From Microbacteriaceae bacterium (GTDB lineage Bacteria; Actinomycetota; Actinomycetes; Actinomycetales; Microbacteriaceae), in NCBI GenBank assembly GCA_011620705.1, contig WOYR01000201.1:8766-36864 (forward strand): a DNA stretch of 28,099 nucleotides, written 5' to 3'. Below are positions 14,548 to 21,715 of this stretch, one piece after another; position 1 is the stretch's first letter; each line of letters opens with the position of its first letter. The position numbers and the translations under genes were made by a program. The notes beneath the pieces were generated by a model. It made no database searches. It was given only the letters and a program-made list of their open reading frames with translations, and was not told where the DNA came from.

Positions 14548-15996
14548 ATGCGCTTCCTCGGCCAGCTCCCCGCCCACGACCTGACATATTCCGACGTCTT
14601 CCTGGTCCCCAGCCGCTCGGAGGTGACGAGCAGGCTCGACGTCGATCTGGCCCCGGGCGACGGCACCGGCGCCACCATCCCGATCGTGTCGGCGAACATG
14701 AACTCCGTCACCGGCCCGCGACTCGCCGCAACCCTGGCGCGCCGTGGCGGGCTCGGCGTCCTGCCGCAGGACCTCCCGCTGCAGGAGCTGGCGGCGGCGA
14801 TCCACTGGGTGAAGGAGCAGCCGGTCGCCTGGGACACCCCCATCGTGCTCGCGCCCGAGCAGACCGTCGCTGAGGCGCTGCGGCAGATGCCGCCGGCCGA
14901 GGGCCACGGGGTGCTGCTGCGCAGCGGCTCCGGCGACTCGGCGGAGGAGGCCGGTGCGGTGCCGGCAGCGCGGCTCGGCACGGCGCTGCCCGACGCGCAG
15001 CTCGGCGACCTCGTGCACGGCTCCATCGTCGCCCTCGACGCCGACGACCTCGAAGGGCCGCGCGCCGCGTTCGAGCTGCTCGTCGAGGCGGGCATCGACT
15101 TCGCTCTCGTGCAGCGGCACGGCAAGGTCGTCGGCACGGTCAGCAGGCGCAGCGCCCTGCGCGGCACGCTCTACCGCCCGGCCCTCGACGGCGACGGGCG
15201 GTTGCGCGTCGCGGCGGCGGTCGGCATCAACGGCGATGTGGCCCAGAAGGCGAAGGCGCTCGCGGCCGAGGGCGTCGACGTGCTGGTGCTCGACACGGCG
15301 CACGGGCACCAGGAGGGGATGCTGCGCGCCCTCGCCGCCGTGAAGAAGCTCGGGCTGGGCATCCCCATCGTCGCGGGCAACATCGTGACGGCCGAGGGCG
15401 TGCGCGATCTGGTGGATGCGGGAGCCGACATCCTCAAGGTCGGTGTCGGCCCCGGCGCGATGTGCACGACGCGCATGATGACCGCGGTCGGACGTCCGCA
15501 GTTCGGGGCGGTGCTGGAGACCGCGGCGACGGCACGCGAACTCGGCGCGCACGTCTGGGCCGATGGCGGGGTGCGGTACCCGCGCGACGTCGCGCTGGCG
15601 CTGGCGGCAGGGGCGGCATCCGTCATGATCGGCTCGTGGTTCGCGGGCACCATCGAGGCTCCTGGAGTGCTGGAGACGGATGACGCAGGTCGTCTCTACA
15701 AGCAGAGCTGGGGAATGGCGTCCACCAAGGCCGTGCACGAGCGCTTCGGGCGGCTCGACGCCTACGAGTTGGCGCGCAAGGAACTGTTCGCCGAGGGCAT
15801 CTCGAGTTCGAAGATCTACCTGGACCCCCTGCGGCCCTCGCTGGAGGACCTGCTCGACATGATCACCTCGGGGGTCCGCAGCTCCTTCACCTACTCAGGG
15901 GCGGGCGATCTCGCGTCGTTCCAGGATCGCGCCGTTGTGGGTTTCCAGAGCGCCGCGGGCTACGAGGAGGGCAAGGCGCTGCCGGTCAGCTGGTAG
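14548..15996 (+). CDS. guaB1: GuaB1-family IMP dehydrogenase-related protein (probable GMP reductase)
   Basis: A 482-residue TIM-barrel protein of the IMPDH/GMPR superfamily with an inserted CBS pair (about 95-225). The N terminus (LTYSDVFLVPSRSEVTS) and SANMNSVTGPRLA are superfamily signatures. The active-site loop is KVGVGPGAMCTTRMM with catalytic Cys306, and WADGGVRYPRDVALALAAGA is the phosphate-binding part. The GPGAM loop differs from the GSxCxTR of true IMP dehydrogenase and marks the actinobacterial GuaB1 group; a mycobacterial member has been shown to be a GMP reductase (purine salvage, GMP to IMP). The function here is by family. The short flap/C-terminal region is intact. The 15997-16041 gap contains a weak hairpin and the next promoter. 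Confidence 0.9.
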   Translation: MRFLGQLPAHDLTYSDVFLVPSRSEVTSRLDVDLAPGDGTGATIPIVSANMNSVTGPRLAATLARRGGLGVLPQDLPLQELAAAIHWVKEQPVAWDTPIVLAPEQTVAEALRQMPPAEGHGVLLRSGSGDSAEEAGAVPAARLGTALPDAQLGDLVHGSIVALDADDLEGPRAAFELLVEAGIDFALVQRHGKVVGTVSRRSALRGTLYRPALDGDGRLRVAAAVGINGDVAQKAKALAAEGVDVLVLDTAHGHQEGMLRALAAVKKLGLGIPIVAGNIVTAEGVRDLVDAGADILKVGVGPGAMCTTRMMTAVGRPQFGAVLETAATARELGAHVWADGGVRYPRDVALALAAGAASVMIGSWFAGTIEAPGVLETDDAGRLYKQSWGMASTKAVHERFGRLDAYELARKELFAEGISSSKIYLDPLRPSLEDLLDMITSGVRSSFTYSGAGDLASFQDRAVVGFQSAAGYEEGKALPVSW

Positions 15997-16008
15997 CCCA
16001 TCGGTCGC

Positions 16009-16021
16009 GCGCCACGGGCGC
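16009..16021 (+). terminator. Weak hairpin after guaB1
   Basis: GCGCC, loop ACG, GGCGC, 13 bp after the guaB1 stop. No T-run follows; the next promoter starts 4 bp later. Confidence 0.25.
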
Positions 16022-16025
16022 TCGA

Positions 16026-16031
16026 TATACT
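16026..16031 (+). promoter_or_regulatory. Strong -10 box for the CNNM operon
   Basis: TATACT is a near-perfect -10 hexamer. Transcription would start at about 16037-16039, only a few bases before the ATG at 16042. No good -35 is seen. Confidence 0.55.
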
Positions 16032-16041
16032 CGGGCGAATC

Positions 16042-16089
16042 ATGGATGACCCTCCGTCCGGCCGCCTGAAGAGCATGGTCGCGCCGTGA
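16042..16089 (+). CDS. 15-codon leader ORF overlapping the first CNNM gene
   Basis: ATG 16042 opens a 15-residue frame (MDDPPSGRLKSMVAP) whose TGA (16087-16089) overlaps the GTG start of the next gene as GTGA. It begins about 4 nt after the transcription start expected from TATACT. The downstream GTG has no good ribosome binding site, so this ORF may deliver ribosomes to it by coupling. The peptide has no recognisable motif and may have no function of its own. Confidence 0.4.
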   Translation: MDDPPSGRLKSMVAP

Positions 16090-17411
16090 GCTACGAGTGG
16101 ATCCTCCTCGTCGTCGGGGTCATCCTGACCATCGGCACCGGCTTCTTCGTGGCGAGCGAGTTCACGCTCGTGAATCTCGACCGGGCCGAGCTCGAGGCGC
16201 GCCAGGAGCGCGGCGAGACGATGCTCGGGCCGGTCATCAGCGGACTGAAGCGCACCTCGACGCATCTGTCCAGCGCGCAGCTGGGCATCACCCTCACAAC
16301 TCTGCTGACCGGCTTCACCCTCGAGCCTGCGCTCGGCGCCTACCTGCGCCCGCTGTTCACCGCGCTGCACCTGCCGGAGCCGGCGATCGTGCCGGCCGCC
16401 ACTGTCATCGCCATCGTCATCGCCACCCTGCTGTCGATGATCATCGGCGAACTCGTTCCGAAGAACCTCGCCATCGCGATCCCGCGGCAGGTCGCCAAGA
16501 TCGTCATCCCGTTCCAGCTCGGATTCACGGCGGTCTTCCGACCCTTCGTCATGCTGCTCAACCGCACGGCCAACGCGATCCTGCGACCGCTGGGGATCGA
16601 ACCGAAGGAGGAGCTCAGCTCCGCTCGCACCGCGGAGGAGCTCCGCAGTCTCGTCCGGCGCTCCGCCAGCGAAGGATCGCTCGACCGGGACACCGCGACG
16701 TTCCTGGCGCGAACCCTCGCCTTCTCCGACCACACAGCCGCCGACGTGATGACGCCGCGTCCTCGCCTGGCCAGCATCGGCCGATCCGCCAGCGCCCATG
16801 CCGTCGTCGAGCTCGCCCGCACCACCGGGTTCTCCCGCTTCCCCGTCATCGACGACGACATCGACGACGTCGTCGGTCTGGTGCACATCAAGCAGGCCGT
16901 CGCCGTGCCGCGGGAACGCCGGCCCGAGGTTCCCGTCTCGGCCCTGCAGTCCGACGCCCTGCGCGTGCCCGAGACCATGAAGCTCGACACCCTGCTCGGA
17001 GAACTGCGCGGCCGCGGATTCCAGATGGCGGTCGTCGTCGACGAGTACGGCGGGACCGCAGGCGTCGCCACCCTCGAAGACCTCGTCGAGGAACTCGTCG
17101 GCGAGGTCTCCGATGAGCACGATCGCGCCCGCGCCGACGTGGTGCGCAGCCGGGACTGGCTGACCTTCCCCGGGGCGCTCCGGCCGGACGAGCTGGTCGA
17201 GCGCGCCGGGGTCGTCGTTCCCGATGAGGGGCCGTACGAGACCGTCGCGGGCTACCTGATGAGCGAGCTGGGACGCCTGGCCAAGGTCGGGGACACCGTG
17301 CAGATCCCTGAAGGGACCTTCCGGGTCGAGAGGATGGACGGACGGCGGATCGACCGTGTCCGCTTCACCCCGCGCCACGAGGAACCGGCGACCACGGGGG
17401 AGGCGGAATGA
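16086..17411 (+). CDS. CNNM/CorC-type transmembrane protein with DUF21, CBS pair and CorC_HlyC domain
   Basis: A 441-residue membrane protein often annotated as hemolysin family; relatives are Mg2+/cation exporters (CNNM/CorB, MpfA), and no hemolysin activity is implied. The N-terminal DUF21 domain (about 1-190) has hydrophobic segments such as WILLVVGVILTIGTGFFVASEF and the polar GELVPKNLAI turn. A CBS pair (about 222-340) starts MTPRPRLASIG and contains VVVDEYGGTAGVATLEDL. The C-terminal CorC_HlyC domain (about 350-430) contains GPYETVAGYLMSELGRL. GTG 16086 overlaps the stop of a leader ORF. Its own stop overlaps the next start as ATGA, so the two membrane proteins are co-translated and may work together. 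Confidence 0.88.
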   Translation: MSYEWILLVVGVILTIGTGFFVASEFTLVNLDRAELEARQERGETMLGPVISGLKRTSTHLSSAQLGITLTTLLTGFTLEPALGAYLRPLFTALHLPEPAIVPAATVIAIVIATLLSMIIGELVPKNLAIAIPRQVAKIVIPFQLGFTAVFRPFVMLLNRTANAILRPLGIEPKEELSSARTAEELRSLVRRSASEGSLDRDTATFLARTLAFSDHTAADVMTPRPRLASIGRSASAHAVVELARTTGFSRFPVIDDDIDDVVGLVHIKQAVAVPRERRPEVPVSALQSDALRVPETMKLDTLLGELRGRGFQMAVVVDEYGGTAGVATLEDLVEELVGEVSDEHDRARADVVRSRDWLTFPGALRPDELVERAGVVVPDEGPYETVAGYLMSELGRLAKVGDTVQIPEGTFRVERMDGRRIDRVRFTPRHEEPATTGEAE

Positions 17412-18454
17412 CCGCCGCCGACTGGTGGGGCATCGGGTGGCTCGTCATCCTGCTCGCCGTGAACGCCTTCTTCGTGTTCGCAGAGTTCGGGATCATCGCC
17501 GCCCGCCGCAGCCAGATCGAGCCGCGCGCCGAAGCGGGCTCGCGTGCCGCGAAGACCGCCCTGTGGGCGATGGAGCACGCGACGCTCATGCTCGCCACCA
17601 CCCAGCTCGGGATCACCATCGCGAGCCTGCTGATCCTCTACGTGTCGGAGCCGGCGATCCACCGGCTGCTCGACCTGCCGCTGCGCCTCACCGGCTTGGA
17701 CGAGAGCGCCACCGGCACGATCGCGTTCATCATCACCTTGATCATCGTGTCGTTCCTGCACGTCGTGCTCGGCGAGATGGTGCCCAAGAACATCTCCTTC
17801 TCGATGCCGGACCGGGCGGTCCTGCTGCTCGCCACGCCGCTGGTCGGGATCGCGACCGTCTTCCGGCCGGTGATCGTCGCGCTCAACGCCACCGCCAGCG
17901 GAGCGGTCCGGCTGTTCGGCGTGCAGCCGAGGGCGGAGGCCGTCTCGGCGTTCAGCTTCGACGAGGTCGCCACCATCGTGGCCACTTCGACCCGCGAGGG
18001 CGTGCTCACCGACTCCAGCGGCACCCTCACCAACGCCTTCGAGTTCACGACCAAGACGGTCAAGGATGTGCTGGTCCCGATGTCGAGACTGGTCACCTTG
18101 CCCGACGACGCCACCCCCGAAGACGTCGAGCGCGCCGTCGCCCAGCACGGCTTCAGCCGCTATGTGCTCCTCGACGGCGAGGGGGAGCCGAGCGGCTATC
18201 TGCACCTCAAGGACGTCATCGACCTGGATGACGACGACGAGTTCACCGAGCCGGTCCCCCCGAAGCGGATCCGCCAGCTGATCTCGATCTTCCACGGCAC
18301 CGAACTCGAGGACGCCCTCGCCACGATGCGCCGCTCCGGCTCGCACCTCGGCCGCGCCTTCGACGAGAACGGGGCCAGCAAGGGCGTGCTGTTCCTCGAG
18401 GACATCATCGAGGAACTGGTGGGGGAGGTGCAGGACGCGACTCGGCGGCGCTGA
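17408..18454 (+). CDS. Second CNNM/CorC-type transmembrane protein (DUF21 + CBS pair, no CorC_HlyC domain)
   Basis: A 348-residue paralogue of the preceding protein. The DUF21 domain (about 1-190) has WLVILLAVNAFFVFAEFGIIAARRSQIEPRA and the GEMVPKNISFSMP turn. The CBS pair (about 220-340) begins near VKDVLVPMSRLVTLP and ends GVLFLEDIIEELVGEV. The protein stops there, without the CorC_HlyC domain of its partner. It overlaps the upstream gene by 4 bp. The tandem arrangement of one long and one short CNNM protein is recurrent in actinobacteria and suggests a heteromer for cation export, which is inference. The 91 bp after it hold no gene and no clear terminator. Confidence 0.87.
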   Translation: MTAADWWGIGWLVILLAVNAFFVFAEFGIIAARRSQIEPRAEAGSRAAKTALWAMEHATLMLATTQLGITIASLLILYVSEPAIHRLLDLPLRLTGLDESATGTIAFIITLIIVSFLHVVLGEMVPKNISFSMPDRAVLLLATPLVGIATVFRPVIVALNATASGAVRLFGVQPRAEAVSAFSFDEVATIVATSTREGVLTDSSGTLTNAFEFTTKTVKDVLVPMSRLVTLPDDATPEDVERAVAQHGFSRYVLLDGEGEPSGYLHLKDVIDLDDDDEFTEPVPPKRIRQLISIFHGTELEDALATMRRSGSHLGRAFDENGASKGVLFLEDIIEELVGEVQDATRRR

Positions 18455-18545
18455 TCGCCAGGTCCCCGTCTGAGAGATTTCTTAGTCGATTCCTGTGACG
18501 GTTGCCACTGTCGGATTGCGCCGCACTCCGATTTCCCCGTGAAGG

Positions 18546-19043
18546 ATGGAGTCTGTCTTGTCTTGGCTGTTCGCTGGTCTTCCGTTGCATCCACTGTTCG
18601 TCCATGCTGCGGTCGTCGCGGTGCCGGTTGTCGCCCTTCTGGCGATGGCTGCCGCATGGATTCCCAAGGTCCGCAATTGGCTCGGCGTCGTTCTTCCGAT
18701 CCTCGCCACCGCGGCCTTCCTCGCGACGATCGTCGCCAGTCAGTCGGGTGAGGCCTTCGCAACCCAGGTGAGCCGGACGGCGGCAGTGGACGCGCACACC
18801 CAGATAGCGGACATCGCGACGGCCGGCGCCTTCCTGCTGTTCGTCGGAGCCTGGGCGCAATGGGGATGGCTCCGCTACTTCGTCCGCCCGCGTCCGGGCC
18901 GTCCCGCAGCGAGAGTGACTCGCCCGGGCGTCGTGCGGGCGGTCTCAGCCGGCGGTTCGGTCGTGCTCACCCTGGTCGGGGTGTTCGCGATCGTCGCCCT
19001 CGTGATCGTCGGCGACACCGGGGCTCGCGCTGTATGGCAGTGA
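18546..19043 (+). CDS. DUF2231 family four-helix membrane protein
   Basis: A 165-residue integral membrane protein with the DUF2231 signature near its start (LFAGLPLHPLFVHAAVV). Four hydrophobic segments are visible at about 18-38, 43-65, 92-112 and 130-158; the histidines in HPLFVH and DAHTQ could bind haem or metal, but this is speculation. Function is unknown; some relatives sit beside cytochrome or redox genes, but here there is no such neighbour. The ATG at 18546 has AAGG only 2-3 nt away. A TTG at 18558 has better spacing from GGAG (18549-18552) and may be the real start. The last codons lie in a 15-bp tandem duplication that repeats the stop. Confidence 0.75.
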   Translation: MESVLSWLFAGLPLHPLFVHAAVVAVPVVALLAMAAAWIPKVRNWLGVVLPILATAAFLATIVASQSGEAFATQVSRTAAVDAHTQIADIATAGAFLLFVGAWAQWGWLRYFVRPRPGRPAARVTRPGVVRAVSAGGSVVLTLVGVFAIVALVIVGDTGARAVWQ

Positions 19044-19063
19044 TCGTCATGGCAGTGATCGTC
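19034..19063. repeat. Perfect 15-bp tandem duplication over the DUF2231 stop codon
   Basis: ATGGCAGTGATCGTC occurs twice without a gap (19034-19048 and 19049-19063). The first copy contains the stop of the DUF2231 gene; the second preserves the same Trp-Gln-stop codons in frame. Confidence 0.9.
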
Positions 19064-19076
19064 GCACGACCGACGA
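19059..19076. terminator. Candidate hairpin between convergent DUF2231 and Old Yellow Enzyme genes
   Basis: TCGTCG (19059-19064), loop CACGAC, CGACGA (19071-19076), in the 37-bp convergent gap. There is no T-run. Confidence 0.35.
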
Positions 19077-19080
19077 GATC

Positions 19081-20214
19081 TCACCGGCGCGGCCATCTCG
19101 CGCGGAGGTACTGTGGCGGCCAGTAGTCGAGCTCGACCCCCAGTTCGTGCGCGGCACGCAGCGGGAAGTGCGGGTCGCGCATCATCTCCCGCCCGAGCAT
19201 GACGGCGTCGGCCTGCCCGCCAGACACAATGGCGGCGGCCTGCGCCGCCTCGGTGATGAGGCCGACCGCGCTGACCGCGACGCCCGCGGTCTCGCGCACC
19301 TGCCGGGCGAAGGGCACCTGGTAGCCGGGGCCGAGCGGGACCACCGCCTCGGCGACCAGTCCTCCCGAGGAGATGTCGAAGAAGTCGGCGCCCGCCTGGT
19401 GGGCCCAGGCTGCGACGACCGCCGTCTGCTCGGCATCCCAGCCGCCGTCGACGTAGTCGGTGGCGGAGAACCGCACCAGCACCGGAACCCCGTCGCCGAT
19501 CTCGGCGCGCTCCGCGCGCACCACCTCGAGCAGCAGGCGGGCCCGGTTCTGCAGCGGCCCGCCGTAGGCGTCCGACCGGGTGTTCGACAGCGGCGAGAGG
19601 AACTGGTGCAGCAGATAGCCGTGGGCGGCGTGCAGCTCGACCAGGTCGAAGCCGGCATCGATCGCACGGCGCGCGGCCGCGGCGAAGGCGGCGACGACCT
19701 CGGGCATTTCGTCCACGGCGAGCGCGCGCGGGGCCCGGTAGCCGGTGAAGGCGAGGTCGGATGCCGACACCGTCTCCCAGCCGCGGCCGGGGTCGATGTC
19801 TTCCGGGGCATCGAGCGGGATGCTGCCGCGCTGCTGGAAGCCCCACTCCGGGTAGACCGAGGCCTTGCGCCCGGCATGCGCGAGCTGGAGTCCGGCTCGA
19901 GCCCCCTGCGCGTGGATGAAGTCCACGACGCGGTGCCAGCCCGCAGCCTGGGCATCGTTCCAGATGCCGGTGTCGTGCGGAGAGATCCGCCCATCGGGCA
20001 CGACCGCGGTGGCCTCGGCCATGACGAGCCCCGCCCCGCCCATCGCGAAGGAGCCGAGGTGGGCGAGGTGCCAATCGGTGGGGACGCCGTCGCGCGCCAG
20101 TACCGAGTACTGGCAGAGGGCTGGCACCCAGATCCGGTTGCGCACGGTGAGGCCGCGCAGCTGGATCGGGTCGAACATCGTGGTGGTGGGGCCAGGGACT
20201 TCGGTGCCGGTCAT
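19081..20214 (-). CDS. Old Yellow Enzyme, YqjM-type NADPH-dependent ene reductase
   Basis: A 377-residue FMN TIM-barrel oxidoreductase of the YqjM/thermophilic-like class, which reduces activated C=C bonds of enones and similar compounds with NADPH. Visible marks are PALCQYSV with the class-specific cysteine (Cys34), LQLAHAGRKAS, the substrate-binding pair in ELHAAHGYLLHQFLSPLSNTRSDAYGG, and GGQADAVMLGREMMRDPHFPLRAA at the FMN phosphate site. The physiological substrate is unknown. ATG 20214 overlaps the stop of the HAD gene as ATGA; an internal ATG (20178, MFDPIQLRGL) matches where many relatives start and is possible. It forms a two-gene operon with the HAD hydrolase. Confidence 0.9.
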   Translation of the reverse strand: MTGTEVPGPTTTMFDPIQLRGLTVRNRIWVPALCQYSVLARDGVPTDWHLAHLGSFAMGGAGLVMAEATAVVPDGRISPHDTGIWNDAQAAGWHRVVDFIHAQGARAGLQLAHAGRKASVYPEWGFQQRGSIPLDAPEDIDPGRGWETVSASDLAFTGYRAPRALAVDEMPEVVAAFAAAARRAIDAGFDLVELHAAHGYLLHQFLSPLSNTRSDAYGGPLQNRARLLLEVVRAERAEIGDGVPVLVRFSATDYVDGGWDAEQTAVVAAWAHQAGADFFDISSGGLVAEAVVPLGPGYQVPFARQVRETAGVAVSAVGLITEAAQAAAIVSGGQADAVMLGREMMRDPHFPLRAAHELGVELDYWPPQYLRARWPRR

Positions 20215-20828
20215 GAGGCGAGGGACTCCAGGAACGTGCGCAACTCGGGGACGGTGGTGAAGACGTGCCCCGTGACGCCGAGGGCCCGAGCCGCCTCCAC
20301 GTTGCGCTTCTTGTTGTCGATGAACACCATCCGCTCGAGCGGGATTCCCAACTCGCGGGCGGTGACCCGGTAGATCTCGGGGTCCGGCTTGATCAGGCCC
20401 AGTTCGGCGCTGAGGAACATCGCGTCGAAGTATGCGGCCATCGGCGAGTGGCGGAACGGGTCCGAGAAGTCGAAGCCGGCGTTCGACAGCAGGGCGGTGC
20501 GGGTGCCGCCGGCGTGCAGCGCGGCCAGCAGTTCGATCGTGCCGGGCTTGACGCTGATCCAGCTCCGGATGTCGGCTGCCCACAGCTGCTGCAGCCGCGC
20601 CGGTCCCCACTCGACCCCGGCGTCGCGGGCGATCCTGGCCCAGTACTCGGCGGGGAGAGCGAGCCCCTGGTCGAGATCCTCCCGGTGGTGCCAGTAGAGC
20701 TCCCAGAACAGCTCGGCGTCGAGGCCGGAGATGCTCACCATCGCGGCGCGGTCCGCCTCGCTCTGGGAGACCGAGATCACCTCCCCGTAGTCGAAGACGA
20801 TGACGCGGTCGGGGATCCGGATGTTCAC
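20211..20828 (-). CDS. HAD-superfamily hydrolase
   Basis: A 205-residue haloacid dehalogenase-like hydrolase, probably a small-molecule phosphatase. Motif I is VIVFDYGEVIS with nucleophile Asp13; the usual second Asp is Gly, as in the epoxide-hydrolase-N-terminal-like subgroup (FDxGGV). Motif II is LLSNAG, motif III the lysine of GLIKPDPEIY, and motif IV VFIDNKKRN. A helical cap lies at about 20-80. Substrate is unknown. The GTG start (20828) has TAGTTT 6 nt upstream and no ribosome binding site, suggesting a leaderless mRNA. The gene is divergent from nnrD across only 22 bp and is coupled to the Old Yellow Enzyme gene downstream. Confidence 0.87.
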   Translation of the reverse strand: MNIRIPDRVIVFDYGEVISVSQSEADRAAMVSISGLDAELFWELYWHHREDLDQGLALPAEYWARIARDAGVEWGPARLQQLWAADIRSWISVKPGTIELLAALHAGGTRTALLSNAGFDFSDPFRHSPMAAYFDAMFLSAELGLIKPDPEIYRVTARELGIPLERMVFIDNKKRNVEAARALGVTGHVFTTVPELRTFLESLAS

Positions 20829-20834
20829 TGAGCC

Positions 20835-20844
20835 AAACTATCGT
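20835..20844. promoter_or_regulatory. Overlapping divergent -10 boxes sharing one TA
   Basis: The minus strand reads TAGTTT (20840-20835), 6 nt before the HAD GTG at 20828. The plus strand reads TATCGT (20839-20844), 6 nt before the nnrD ATG at 20851. The boxes share bases 20839-20840. The gap between the genes is 22 bp and has no Shine-Dalgarno sequence for either. Confidence 0.55.
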
Positions 20845-20850
20845 TGCCGC

Positions 20851-21711
20851 ATGGACCGTCTCGAACCGGCGCCCTCCGGCCCCGCATTCTTCGGCGCTGC
20901 ATTCTTCGGCGCTGCGGACGCCGCCCGCTGGATCGCGGTCCCCGGCGAGCACGACGACAAGTACTCGCGCGGCGTCGTGGGCTTCGTGACCGGTTCTGCG
21001 AAATATCCGGGCGCTGCGGTGCTCGGCGTGGAGGCTGCGGCTCGCACCGGCGTCGGGATGGTGCGCTACCTCGGTGCCGGGCGCCCGACCCGCCTGGTGC
21101 TGCAGCGCCGGCCGGAGGCCGTCTCCACCGAGGGCCGTGTGCAGGCATGGGTGCTCGGCTCGGGCCAGGATCCGGCGAAGCTCGACGAGCTCACCGCCGA
21201 GTTCCTCGACGCCGCGCTCGGCCAGGACGTGCCGACCGTGCTCGACGGGGGGGCGCTCGGCCGCCGCGCAGACGCGCGCGGCCCGGTGGTGCTGACCCCG
21301 CACGCCCGCGAGCTGAGTCGGCTGATCGACCTCGGTGCCGAGGCGATCCTCGCCGATCCGGCGGCAGCGGCGCGCCGCGCGGCCCGCGAATCCGGCGCGA
21401 CCGTGCTGCTCAAGGGCCACACCACGCACGTCGCGAGCCCCGACGGCACCCTGCTGCGGGTGCGGTCTGCTCCGTCCTGGCTGGCCACCGCGGGGGCGGG
21501 GGATGCCCTGGCCGGCATCCTCGGCGCGCTGCTGGCGACGCACCACGAGCAGCTGGCCGCCGATCCGGGTGTGCTGACGCAGCTGGCCGCGACCGGCGCC
21601 GTGCTGCACGGCCTCGCCGCCGAGCGTGCCAGCGGTGGTGGCCCGCTCACGATCCTCGACCTCGCGGCGGCGCTGCCCGCCGTGATCGCGGAGCTTCTGC
21701 GGATACCCTGA
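20851..21711 (+). CDS. nnrD: ADP/ATP-dependent NAD(P)H-hydrate dehydratase (stand-alone)
   Basis: A 286-residue ribokinase-fold enzyme that repairs S-NAD(P)HX by nucleotide-dependent dehydration. Family marks are YSRGVVGFVTGSAKYPGAAVL, TPHARELSRL, TVLLKGHTTHVASPDG and the catalytic-loop signature ATAGAGDALAGILGALLAT. The N-terminal NnrE epimerase domain, fused in E. coli and others, is absent, so the epimerase must be encoded elsewhere. The N terminus carries a repeated AFFGA unit (15-bp DNA duplication). ATG 20851 is supported by TATCGT 6 nt upstream and by the absence of homology-like sequence before it. It is followed after 4 bp by the GT87-like gene. Confidence 0.9.
   Translation: MDRLEPAPSGPAFFGAAFFGAADAARWIAVPGEHDDKYSRGVVGFVTGSAKYPGAAVLGVEAAARTGVGMVRYLGAGRPTRLVLQRRPEAVSTEGRVQAWVLGSGQDPAKLDELTAEFLDAALGQDVPTVLDGGALGRRADARGPVVLTPHARELSRLIDLGAEAILADPAAAARRAARESGATVLLKGHTTHVASPDGTLLRVRSAPSWLATAGAGDALAGILGALLATHHEQLAADPGVLTQLAATGAVLHGLAAERASGGGPLTILDLAAALPAVIAELLRIP
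20884..20913 (+). repeat. In-frame 15-bp tandem repeat in the 5' end of nnrD
   Basis: GCATTCTTCGGCGCT occurs twice directly in tandem (20884-20898, 20899-20913), encoding a repeated AFFGA. It adds five residues before the conserved core. Confidence 0.9.
21704..21709 (+). promoter_or_regulatory. Leaderless-type -10 box of the GT87-like gene
   Basis: TACCCT lies inside the last codons of nnrD, 6 nt before ATG 21716. No ribosome binding site precedes that ATG, so a separate leaderless transcript is possible despite the operon-like 4-bp spacing. Confidence 0.4.
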
Positions 21712-21715
21712 CCCC

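Noticed and set aside
16086..18454. Hemolysin activity for the two CNNM/CorC-type genes
   Set aside because: The hemolysin label is inherited from old annotations; the domains indicate cation transport or its regulation.
20790..20795. Missing second Asp in motif I of the HAD hydrolase (DYG)
   Set aside because: A Gly at this position is normal for the FDxGGV-type HAD subgroup; all other motifs are present.
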